Below, piece by piece: positions 39,693 through 49,137 of a stretch of DNA of 49,137 bases. The position numbers were made by a program, and so were the translations under genes. The stretch's first letter is position 1; each line of letters begins with the position of its first letter. Origin of the DNA: Dichomitus squalens LYAD-421 SS1 (lineage: Eukaryota; Basidiomycota; Agaricomycetes; Polyporales; Polyporaceae); contig NW_006766986.1 in NCBI RefSeq assembly GCF_000275845.1, forward strand, positions 1 through 49,137, in the 5' to 3' direction. Under the pieces are notes generated by a model that saw only the letters and a list, made by a program, of their open reading frames with translations, had not been told where the DNA came from and did not search any database.

Positions 39693-40132
39693 ATGACCTC
39701 CTCGACCACGGCGTCTCAAACAGAGCTCAAGGCCGCCAAGGTGCCTATAGCCTGGAGGGACCAATGCTCTGCGTACGTACTTTCGCAAGGTTTAGCTCGT
39801 ATCCCGGCTCATCTGCTGTCTTCCGCCTCTCCTGCTTCCCTCCGGCATTAATGCCAATAGGCTGCTTATCCCCCTGAACGTCTGCCGGAAGGACAAGCTT
39901 TACCTTCCGTGGGAATGTGAGAACGAGAGGCACGCATACGAGAAGTGAGTATCGCCGCTCTGGTCAGACCGAGGGACAGAAGTAATCGTCGACTTTGCCA
40001 TTAGGTGTCAGTACGAGGAGTGAGTCGTTCATCTCGTGTTTCCTGCGTGGCATGGGTTGACTGTTATATAGCTACCTTCGCCGGATGAAGGAGCTCTCGA
40101 AACGCAAGCTCGCTGCGGCTGAAGTGGAGTGA
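39693..40132 (+). CDS. NADH dehydrogenase (complex I) B18 subunit, NDUFB7-like
   Basis: An accessory subunit of mitochondrial complex I on the intermembrane-space side. Exons 39693-39772, 39861-39944, 40005-40019 and 40072-40132 give only 79 aa. It has a twin CX9C motif (C25-C35 and C46-C56), the signature of proteins oxidised and trapped by the Mia40 pathway. Family blocks are VPIAWRDQC, LLIPLNVCR, YLPWECENERHAYEKC and YEDYLRRMKEL. Mammalian NDUFB7 is longer (137 aa). The third exon has just 15 nt. All splices were required to keep the second CX9C motif in frame. It converges on SCO1, another respiratory-chain gene. Confidence 0.93.
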
Positions 40133-40367
40133 TGTACTAGACCTTCAACATACATTCTGCTTTCCCTGCTTTCTCGCCATCGCAACTTTGTGTCACTTCG
40201 GCCGAACGAGGAGAATCGTGCTACATAGCGAGTGCCATGGCTGAACAACCCGTCTGATGAGTGGAGATATACTACTGTTATGGAACGCCTAGTTCCATGT
40301 ACGAACGTAAAGTACTGTCGAAGTCCTCGCCTGCCGCTCCCTCACTCTGTGACCTCCAGCTCCCACC

Positions 40368-41433
40368 TTATACCTTGCGGCCTGTCTCACCCTCCCAACG
40401 CGTGATCTCCTTCTTCACCCGCTCGACGACATCCGACACAGTGCTCGCCTTGCCGAACGCGTCGACGAATTGCCCGTTCGGGTCCATGAAGTAGAAGAAA
40501 ATAGAGTGGTCGACGAGGTAGTCGTCAGTGGCCTTGGCGTTAGGAGGCGTCGAGAAGTACACGCGATACGCTTTGCAGGTCGCCTTGAGCGTCGGATAGT
40601 CCCCTGTGAGGCCGATGAGCCGGGGATGGAACTCGGAGACGTAGCGCGCGACTTGGGAGACGGTGTCACGCGCGGGGTCGACGGAGATGAAGATGGGCTG
40701 GACGATAGGACCATATTCCTTGTCTGTGTGGCAGGGATGTGTTTGGACGGGAGGTGGGTTGTGAGAGACAGTCCAGTCGTATGAAGATGTTGGGAAACGT
40801 ACCGAGCGTGTCAACTGCTGCACTCATCTTGTCAAGCTCCTCGGGACATATGTCGGGACAATTTGTGAAACCGAAGTAGATGAGACTCCATTTGCCCACC
40901 AAGTCCTTCTCCGTGAATGTCTCTCCCTTGTGCGTGGTCAAGGTGAACGGACCGCCGACTTGCGGCCTCCCGACTGCTTGGTCCTCTCGTTCTTTGCCTG
41001 TAAGCAAAGGCGGTAGGAAGACGAGATTCAGCGACAAGAGAAAGAAGGGAGTGAATGACACGCACGCCGTTGCTCCTGCAACTTCTCCTTTTCGCTCTGG
41101 AAGTAGAAGAACAGCGCCGCTCCTGTTACTACAAACAGCGCAGCAGCCTTGGGAGTGAACACCTGTTATGCTGCGTGGTCAGACACAGATATGGAGCTCT
41201 TGTCGGAACGAAAGGCGTACGCCGACCGCGGACTTGTCCCGAATTCCTGAGGACGTTTGCTGCGTCGGATTCGGGTTTTGCGAGTAGGCTCTTCGTGAGC
41301 ATATTCTACCATTCCAAGGCAGCGCTGCAGGTCGTGACGATGCATGGGGGACTACATGACGAGCCGAGGAGCTGCGTCTTGAGCAGGAGGAGAGTGCCCG
41401 GAAGGAAGTAGCAGAGAGTGAGGATACAGACAT
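40368..41433 (-). CDS. SCO1: Sco1-type copper chaperone for cytochrome c oxidase
   Basis: Delivers copper to the CuA site of Cox2 in the mitochondrial inner membrane. Exons 41433-41221, 41162-41066, 40997-40803 and 40723-40368 give 286 aa. An Arg/Ser-rich start (residues 1-60) looks like a mitochondrial targeting peptide. One membrane helix (about 74-92, AAALFVVTGAALFFYF) follows, then a thioredoxin-like domain. The copper ligands are present: CPDIC (C150, C154) and the His of YLVDHSIFF (H241). ISVDPARDT and GLTGDY are further family blocks. Fungi may have one or two SCO genes, so Sco1 versus Sco2 cannot be decided here. Confidence 0.95.
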
Positions 41434-41741
41434 TGGACCCCTAACCTTATCTCTTGTTCTGTCCTATATTACTCGACCGAAAACGGTAGTAGACATACGC
41501 TACGCTCCGACTCGACTTCGGATCTTTGAATCCGAGCGTGGATTGTATGCTCACAAGGTTGTAAAGGAGAGTGGGAGATAGGGTCGTCGAACCATAGGAC
41601 AGACCGGCGAACTCTGGACGTTATCCCGGACTGTCGCTGAATGCGCTAGCCACAACAAGTTCTACCAATACAAGTAATCCTAGTAGTTGCTTCCTTTCAT
41701 TCGCCTGATAGACAGAACCGGAGTGCTCCAGCATGTTTGGA
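41434..41741. other. Short intergenic region, SCO1 promoter
   Basis: 308 bp between the CGI121 stop codon and the SCO1 start; both genes are on the minus strand. It must hold the CGI121 3' UTR and the SCO1 promoter. No further feature is recognised. Confidence 0.55.
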
Positions 41742-42508
41742 TTATGCGGAGACGCTCTTCGTAGCGACCGTACTAGTGACAATTTCGTTCACCACGATGT
41801 GTTCCTGTGCAGAGTCCTTTGCAACGGCTTTTAGTGCCGGCTCAGTATTGAGTTTGTGGTACTGAAGAGACCATCAGGCGCCTGCGAGTCGGTACTGAGT
41901 GAGTACATGCCTTCTTCACGGTTGTCCAATCAGTGATGTTAGAGAGATCCTCCAGCGGAGATAGCGTGCCGGTGACGACACGAGACATAAGCTCCTGGAC
42001 GTTGCTCAAATGTGGGGAGGAGATGCGGACGACAATCAAGGAGGTTGTGCTGTCTGCCACACCATATCGCCGGATGGCTTCGCTGATCTGAAGTATCGAA
42101 GAAGCTGTGAACAATCCGTTAGCCTAAGAATGACACGGAGAAGATTACGTTGTTGGTGGGATTGAGTGCCCAGAGGATTTCTGAATGGACAGTTTTCGTT
42201 CGTAACGAATCTTGAGCCTGGGCGAGGATGGCTTGGTACACGGCGGTCTGCAGGTGGAGGACACTGCAAATCTTGATAGAGGATGACGACAACTCTCGCA
42301 GCGGATATTGCGCGTGCGTGCTTACAAGACGAGCATCTATGAATGCGAAATTGACGGCTTCTCGTTCTGCCTCGCCGTCCGGTCCATGTAGTTGACTTGC
42401 ACGCACGATGCGGGATCTGATTTCAGATGAATTGGTGACATTGTTGAAGAGGGCTACATGGACTGTTGAGAGCTCGGTAGGGAGATGAGGATAGTGGAAT
42501 GTGTGCAT
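41742..42508 (-). CDS. CGI121: KEOPS/EKC complex subunit Cgi121
   Basis: Regulatory subunit of the KEOPS complex, which makes the t6A modification of tRNAs and affects telomeres (known in yeast). Exons 42508-42326, 42271-42149, 42087-41911 and 41861-41742 give 200 aa; yeast Cgi121 has 181. Matching blocks are VHVALFNNVTNSSEIR, EAVNFAFIDARLI, LHLQTAVYQAILA, EILWALNPTNNISEAIRRYG, and DWTTVKK followed by YHKLNTEPALK. The first intron is 54 nt in phase. The last intron (41910-41862, 49 nt) begins with GC instead of GT; the GC...AG reading is the only one I found that continues the domain. The start was set at the second ATG of the frame (42508); the first, at 42523, would add five residues. Confidence 0.9.
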
Positions 42509-42720
42509 GACGGACGAGCGCAAAGGGCAGGCAGATCTTGGTCGATCGGAAGCAGAGTACAGCCACCGCTGCCGCCTGGCCAGAGCTCCGTCTCCGCTGT
42601 CTCTGCCTCTAGCAATTCACTTGTAACAAACCACTCCCCTTGTCGCTCCTTCTGGCCCTTACCCGCCTTGCTCACATTCGCTGAAATATCCCCGTTGAAG
42701 CACAACCTCCGACCGCCACC
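42509..42720. promoter_or_regulatory. Bidirectional promoter CGI121 / PDI-like gene
   Basis: Only 212 bp separate the two divergent start codons, so the genes share a promoter region. The PDI start has a near-ideal context (CCGCCACCATG). I identify no specific regulator site. Confidence 0.6.
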
Positions 42721-44941
42721 ATGCTCGCGTTTGCGAGGCTTCCTTTCTCTCTTCTCGTGTCCTCCCTCATCCTCGCTTGCACCGCTCTTCCCGTCCAGTC
42801 TTCCCAAACCGAGCTTCTCGTCCTCACTCCGGACAACTTCCAGTCTACAATAGCTCATGGAGTCTGGTGCGCTCAATCCCACTTGTTCATTTACCGTCAG
42901 CCATTGAGTATCACGCACGGCGAACGTCATGCTCGTACAGGTTCATCGAGCACTTCTCTCCCTATTGCCATCACTGCAAAGCCTTCGCACCTACATGGAC
43001 AGAGCTCGTAGAGGCGAACGAGAAGAAGGCCGATCCCGGAATCCATCTTGCCCAGGTCAACTGTGCTGTGCATGGTGGTACGTCCGTGAACTCGCCAGTC
43101 TCATCGTCCCCTCGCCTGACATCGTTGTGCAGACCTTTGTGGTAAGAACGGAGTCACGGGATACCCGCAAATGAATCTTTATAAGGATGGAAAATACCTT
43201 GAAACCTTCAAGCAATCTAGGGACATCGACATCCTCACAAAGTACATCGCTGCTCACGCTGAACCCCGCAACCCCCCTGCCCCGGAACCCACCGCGAAGA
43301 CGGAGAACGTTGTTCCATTGACCGCGGAGAAGGATGAACTTGTGGAGGAGATTGCGACCCGGGAGAATGTGAATCCTCACGGCATCGTGCTTTCGCTGGA
43401 CGAGAAGAACTTCCAGGAGACCATTGACAAGGGTCACGTCTTTGTCAAATTCTTCGCCCCTTGGTGAGTTTCGTCAATATAGTGCTAGTCCCACGACCCC
43501 TCAGCTTTCTTGGCGCAGGTGCGGACATTGCAAGAAACTCGCGCCAATATGGTCGCAGCTTGGTGGCCTCATGCAGCACAAGCTTACTCTCGCCGAGGTC
43601 GACTGCGAGGCACACAACGCCCTTTGCAGGAAGGAGGGCGTCACTGGATATCCCATGCTTCAGTATTACGGTGATAAGAATACCAGGACCGAGTACACGG
43701 GCGGTCGCAAGCTCGAACAACTCAAGGCGTTCGCGGAGAAGGTTTCTGGCCCGTACGTGACCAGCGTAGATTATACTTTAACCTGAGCTAATGTCTCTTC
43801 GGCTCACAGGGGCGTCCAGGAACTCAAATTTGGGGAGCTGGAGACTCGCATCGCGGAGTATCCTGTCCTCTACCTGTTCCTGCACTCTCCGAACGATAAA
43901 GCTATCTTCGTAAGTCTGTCCTTCCTCTGATTGGCAGCAACTCTTCTGATGGTGCACCATAGAGACAGGTCATCGAGGCATCGAACGCATTGTTTGGTTC
44001 TCCACCGTTCTACACGTCAACATCCGCTTCGTTCTACGACCACTACAACATCCAGCCCGGTACCGCTGCTATTCTTGCGCTCAAGGACCATGACGCCTCT
44101 GCGCCTGCTGCAGTGTACACTCTGTCCAGGCCAGTCTCCACCCACGCGGAAAGACAGGAACTCGTTGATTGGGTATGTTCAGTGTCGAGTCCTTGCAATG
44201 CTCTACTCCTGACAGAGATTCCGGATCGTAGCTCCTCCGCAATCGTCTTCCCGGCGCACTCGAGCTTGATTCCGACAATTTCCAGGACATCATGAACGCG
44301 CCGCACAAGCCACTCGTTGTCATCGCTGCGACCTCGCAGAGCGACAAGGAGCGGACGGCCAAGGAGGTCACCGAGATGGCGCGCAAGTGGCGGGACATGA
44401 AGGAGCAAGCCCCTGTCGTCTTCACTTGGATGGATGCGGACAAGTGGGGCACCTGGCTCAAGAGCATGTACGGTATCAAGGCTAGTCACTTACCCCGACC
44501 CATAGTCGCCAACCACTCGGTACGTCGGCTCTCTCCCAGTGCAGAGCGACGAAGTCACTAACGAAGCTATCAGAGGCTTGTCTACTATGACGTTGATCCA
44601 TTCGGGGAGACTGTCAAACTGACATCCGCTAGTCTTTTCCCTACCATAAACGGTGCTGCGAGGGGGACACTTTCTTACAAGCATTCCGAGAACATCATCG
44701 AGCGTCTTGCCCGAGTACGTTCACCTTTCCCTGGTATCGTCGCTCATCTAATTTGTTCTACCAGTACTTGAACGACAAGCTGGTCGCTATTGAGAAGTAC
44801 GTCGTGAACAACCCGTGGCACACTGCGTTTTTCGTAGTCATTGGGATGGTCGGTCTTGGTCTTGGGGTCAAGCGGATTCTGGCAGAATCGGAAGATGCGA
44901 GAGAAGGGGGATATTTGCGTAAGGGAGATCGTGTCGATTAA
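42721..44941 (+). CDS. Membrane-anchored protein disulfide isomerase-like protein
   Basis: Exons 42721-42866, 42941-43077, 43133-43463, 43519-43752, 43810-43909, 43963-44172, 44232-44519, 44574-44714 and 44765-44941 give 587 aa. A signal peptide (about 1-27) leads into two thioredoxin domains with active sites CHHC (58-61, after EHFSPY) and CGHC (206-209, in FFAPWCGHCKKLAPIW). The cis-Pro regions are VTGYPQM and VTGYPML. Redox-inactive-looking thioredoxin-fold regions follow, then one membrane helix near 548-564 and a basic cytosolic tail. There is no HDEL-type signal, so retention would rely on the membrane anchor. The layout recalls yeast Eps1 and animal TMX3. The likely role is disulfide formation or quality control of membrane proteins in the ER (inference). 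Confidence 0.93.
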
Positions 44942-45166
44942 TATGTACATTTTGGGTAGTTCGTTAACTGCTCGTGTGGGTCATTGGATTGTAATCTACG
45001 TCTAGCGGAACATACGGCCTATAGATATTAGTACTGATACACTAATTCTACTTGGAGCATGAAATCATGTAGTATACAGTGAGCGACAAAGCAAATAAAG
45101 CGTGAGCAAGCCCGACAATGAATGTCCTGTAGACCAGCGTGAAGGGACCAGCCTGTCACAGCCCTA

Positions 45167-48100
45167 TCAGGATGAGAAGCCAGGGCTGGACGACGGCGCG
45201 TCCGACCACGGCGAGACAGAGTCGTCAAGCATGATGCCACTGATCCGCTGGTAGACAGCAGGAGGGAACATCCTAGCCTGCAACCGCTGCAGCAAGGCCA
45301 CTGCGCGCTCACGCTCGCCATTGCCGAGTTCCGCACGGACCATAGCTTCCCAAGTGGAAGGCTGCAATGAGGCTGTCAATACAGTGGATGGATTACAGAG
45401 AAGCGTTGGATGCTCACCTCACGGTACACAGGTGCTTCAGCAGGCACAGGGAGAACGTTCGATTGCTTGTTTTGATGTGGGAGATGATTGTGAGGCGCGG
45501 CTACACCTTCCTGAGGATCCTGCAGAGACTCGAAGATTTCGCGTGACCGCTCAATCTCGTTCACAGACGCGTATCCCTTGATAAGCAAGTTCGCGATGTA
45601 TGCTGTCATGTGGACGCCGCTAGACTGGAGACGCTCCAGATACGGCGGGACGAGGTCCATACGACGAACTGTGACCAGCGTGTTGATAAGGGCCTCGTAG
45701 ACGACGGCGTCAGGCATCGGAGAAGAATTCTGCTTGGTGGTAGGGTGCTTCGCGATCGAGTCGAAGACGGCAAGAGCCTTATCGAGATCCTTCTGCACGC
45801 AGCCCCAGGCGTTGATGAGCGCAGCCCAGTGGGTACCCTGAACAGAGACGGATCGGTCTGCAACAAGCTGCTCGAAGACCTTCTCCATGGCCGAATCGTC
45901 CACAGGTTCGATGGAACCGTATGCGTCGATAAGAAGCTACATAAGAAGTGAGTCATCACCGTCTAGACCGCGCAGAGGAATGTGCACCATACCTTATAAG
46001 TGTGCGCAGTGGGCTGAACATTGGCGGCCAAGAGCTCATTGTAGTAATGAAGAACACGGCTGCGATCCGGCTTCGTGTGGGTGTAAAGTTGCATCATGGT
46101 ATTGTACGGTGGAACGCGAGGCTTGAACGTGGGCTCGCTCGTCATCTCCTGGAACAGAAGCTCCGCGGATGCAGCGTCGCCGACACGGCAGCACGCGGCA
46201 ATAACGGCACCGTAAGTAACTGACGTAGGCTGTATGTTCTGCGCTTTCATATCCTGGAAGAGCTGCAGCGCGTAGTCGGCCTTGCGTGCTTTTGCGAGCT
46301 TCGAGATGATGGTGTTGTACATGAAGATGTTTGGCACGACCCCGAAGTTCTGCGACTCCGTGAAGAGCGCCATCGCATTGGACGTGTCGTCGGTGGTGTC
46401 CTTGACGTTCAATATGAGAGCTCCGTACGCGTCAGCGGAAGGAACACCGCCCTGCTGGAGAATACGCTGCCGGTGAGCGTGAGCCGCCTCAATGTCGCCT
46501 GCGTGGGCTAGCCCAACGATCATGTGGTCCTCGATTAAGAACCAGCCAGATGTCTGCCACTGCTTGACAGTTTCCAAAGAGTTGAGGACAACCTGCGCGG
46601 CGTCGTAGACCTCGTGAATCTTCTCGACCTCGCCAAGACGACCGAGAGCACTGATGAGACGAGCCAACACAATAGGGCGAGGGAAGATGCCCTTCCCCGC
46701 GCCAGACTTGAACCGCTTGAACGCTGTGAGCACCGAGATCTTGTTACCACCAGGATAGAACTCGCCAACGTGTTGACTGTAGGCGGTGTCGACGCGACCG
46801 GAGGAGTACGAGGACGAGAGCGGGGTGCCAGGAATGTCTTCTACGGGGGAATTGGCCTCAAACGACTGTGGCTGGCCAGAGGGGGACGTCTGGGAAGCGC
46901 GCTGAAGCTCAGCCAGACGGCTGGAGAACGGCTCACCAAGTTGAGCAAGCAACGTCGCTGAGTTCATGTCGTTCGAAGCAAGGCTGCGAACGAGATGGTT
47001 CTTCGCAGTCTCGCTGAAGGCAGTGATATCAACCGAGTGCATAAGGAGATCGTCCACCAATGTGTTCAAAGTAGCCGAAGAGTCGGCTTCGTTGGCGACC
47101 ACGATGTCCAGCAACGCTTCCCAGTCCTTCGTCGAAAGCGAAAGCGCAGGACTCGCGCGCTGGAAAGCATATGCGTTAAGACAAGACTCCGATAGCGCGG
47201 TGGGCACCAGCGCGCCAACATCCGTAAGTAGGGCCGACAACCGTAGGAAGCTCGATAACGGGGCACTTGGACCAGTCTTGAACAGGATCTCGGAAGCCAC
47301 ATCAGTAGCGAAGCGGCGAGTGCCCTCGATCCTACGCTGCGACTGAGCCGAATCAAATTTGCCTTGGGCCTGACCATGACGGATGACCTCGAGTTGCCGT
47401 GTAGCGATACGTGCAGCGAGATCTAGCGCATCGTCCGTGTGTCCGCGGTTCCAGTACTGCATGACGAGCCTCTGGCACAGGGAGCGAGAGGTGTCGCGAT
47501 AGAAGGTGAAGTGACCGCTTTCGATATCCCAAGGGAGGACGTGGTCCGTCAAGAAGTCCAGAAGTTCGTGTGCCTTTGCCTGATCCAGGTCTGTGCGCGT
47601 GTCCATGAACCTGAGGTTTGCCGCAAGGACACAGTCCCTGTGGTCACTCCATACGGCGGCACCTTCCTGTGAAGCGATGATTTGCCAACGGACAAACAAC
47701 CGGTTCGCCTCCGCGACCATGCCTTCGTCAGCCAACGCGTCAAACATGGTCGTCCACGTAGATGCATCAGGACGGTGAGGGACGCGAGTGGTCGCATGCG
47801 GATCGCGAGAAGGGGAGTCTTGCTGGAGCATCCGCTCAAACCACGCCAGGGCAGTCGACACATCGCCAAGTTGGCAGAATCCGGTGATAGCACGAGCGAA
47901 GGTGGAGGAAGTCGGCAGGGGAACATCCGTTGCGTGAAACGTCTCACCAGCGGAAGTATCCATCATCTGCTCCAGGAGTCCCAGAGCCTCAGTGGGCTGC
48001 CCGCAGCGGAAGTACGCGGTCAGCATCTCGTTCCAGACGGCAGTCTGGGATGCGCGTTGCCGGTATGAGAGATCCTCGGGGGAAGTGTGGCCTGCGACGG

Positions 48101-48973
48101 CATCGAAGGACCATTGGACGCGCTCGAAACGGGAAGCCTCCTTGAATTGCTCGAACATGCTCTCGGCTCCATTCAGGTCGTGACGGCTCGCGTACGTCTC
48201 GATAAGGCTGATGTACGTCTGGGCGTCGGGATAGATGTCTCCGCGCTTCTCGAGATGGGAATAGACAGCGGATGCCGCGTCGACATTGGAATGAATGGCG
48301 CATGAACGGAGGAGCTTGTTGTAAACTTGGAGGGGGAACTTGGAGGTAGGATTTACGGCGGCTGTCTGGAAGAGCGCAAGTGCGGACTTGAAGTGGGAGT
48401 CCCCTCGAAGGCTGGCGATACGCTTCTCTTCCTCCTCGAGGCCCTCGTCAATGGCAGCACGACGACGGCGACGAAGGCGGGCTTCTGCGCGACGAACGGC
48501 CTCGTGATTCTCGAAGTCGCGATCGGTGAGGGTATTGATGAGGGTCGCATAGGTGCCAAATCCTGAGCGGATGAGCTGGGACGCGTCGGAAGTGGGATCG
48601 GCGGCGAGGTGCTGAGAGCGCTGAGAAGGGACACGGAAGGCAGACAATTTCTCAACGCGGACGCCGACTTGAGTGGAAATGGGAGTCCCCTGCTGTGCGG
48701 GGTTGTTATTTGAGGAGGCAAGGAGAGCGGGTGATGTGTACTCACAGGGTGAGAGGTCTGAAGGCGACCGCTGGCATGGAATTTGGAGGGACCTGGACCG
48801 CTGTGACCAGGACCGCTGGAGACAGAGGAACCCCAGCCTGTTACGGCGGTGGAAGAGCCGGAAGAAGACTGGAGTTGGAGGACATTGCGAAGGGTGTGGC
48901 CGGTCTGGTTCTGGACGGCGACGACCGCCCTATGAGTGTGGTGGAATAGCTGATTGGCGACCTTTGGGAGCAT
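45167..48973 (-). CDS. Pentatricopeptide repeat protein, probably mitochondrial
   Basis: Exons 48973-48746, 48692-45993, 45936-45418 and 45361-45167 give 1213 aa. Many degenerate PPR units are visible, clearest near the C-terminus: NIFMYNTIISKLAKARKADY, SVTYGAVIAACCRVGDAASA, VPPYNTMMQLYTHTKPDRSR and HTYKLLIDAYGS. Others span the N-terminal half (YNKLLRSCAIHSNVDAASAV; YISLIETYASRHDLNGAESM). The N-terminus (MLPKVANQLFHHTHRAV) is basic and lacks acidic residues, fitting mitochondrial import. PPR proteins bind RNA and act in processing or translation of mitochondrial transcripts. It resembles fungal PPR proteins related to yeast Cya5 (COX1 expression), but the target cannot be read from sequence. 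An alternative start, six codons upstream at 48991, is possible. Confidence 0.92.
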
Positions 48974-49101
48974 GGCGGCGGTGGCATACAAGCCGACTGC
49001 TGTCCACGACTAGCCAAGCGGGTACGCGGACGATGTGCGAGGCCCAGACACTGGACTCGAGACGAAGATGACGGGCGGAGAGAAAAGGCGGCGCGCCTGC
49101 T

Positions 49102-49137
49102 TGGCCGCCCGCACGCATCACAGCGTGCGGGCGGCCA
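49102..49137. repeat. Perfect 15-bp inverted repeat at the window edge
   Basis: TGGCCGCCCGCACGC (49102-49116) and its exact reverse complement (49123-49137) enclose a 6-nt loop. The right arm ends at the last base of the window, so it may continue. It lies about 130 bp upstream of the PPR start. It could be a terminal inverted repeat, a regulatory palindrome or a hairpin at a sequence break. Confidence 0.75.

Overview
The window is nuclear DNA of a filamentous basidiomycete, most likely an agaricomycete such as a polypore (inference). The genes are dense and intron-rich, nearly all introns are 48-92 nt with GT...AG ends, coding DNA is GC-rich, and start sites are preceded by C/T-rich leaders. 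Lineage-typical proteins occur: a DUF6534 membrane protein and a DUF4470-MYND protein. All gene models were spliced by hand and each exon set was checked for frame.

Left 9.5 kb: gene-poor. One intact but heavily split gene (DUF6534 family, 14 exons, minus strand, 2015-3866) lies in it. A second stretch (about 7075-7940) has coding character that I cannot assign. The rest shows no recognisable gene.

9.5-19.4 kb: ribosome assembly and purine synthesis. URB1/NPA1 (15 exons) runs tail-to-tail into RSA3 with only 38 bp between stop codons. Both are known partners in the Npa1 pre-60S complex of yeast. RSA3 is divergent from ADE2.

20-31.5 kb: a large DUF4470-MYND protein, a GNAT acetyltransferase flanked by short GC-rich inverted repeats, a membrane-anchored GH5 exo-beta-1,3-glucanase (minus strand), and the pyrimidine-salvage enzyme uracil phosphoribosyltransferase (9 exons).

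32-45 kb: a housekeeping block. It holds EMG1/NEP1 (18S pseudouridine methyltransferase), a SEC14 lipid-transfer protein, actin (8 exons including a 6-nt microexon), RPN10 (proteasome ubiquitin receptor), the NDUFB7-type complex I subunit, the SCO1 copper chaperone, the KEOPS subunit CGI121 with a GC-AG intron, and a two-thioredoxin-domain membrane PDI.

45-49 kb: a 1,213-residue PPR protein on the minus strand, then a perfect 15-bp inverted repeat exactly at the right edge.

I found no rRNA, tRNA, CRISPR or intact transposon, and no clear evidence of a novel multi-gene system. The most notable points are the URB1-RSA3 pairing, the microexons in actin and in the DUF6534 gene, and the unassigned coding-like segment near 7.3 kb.
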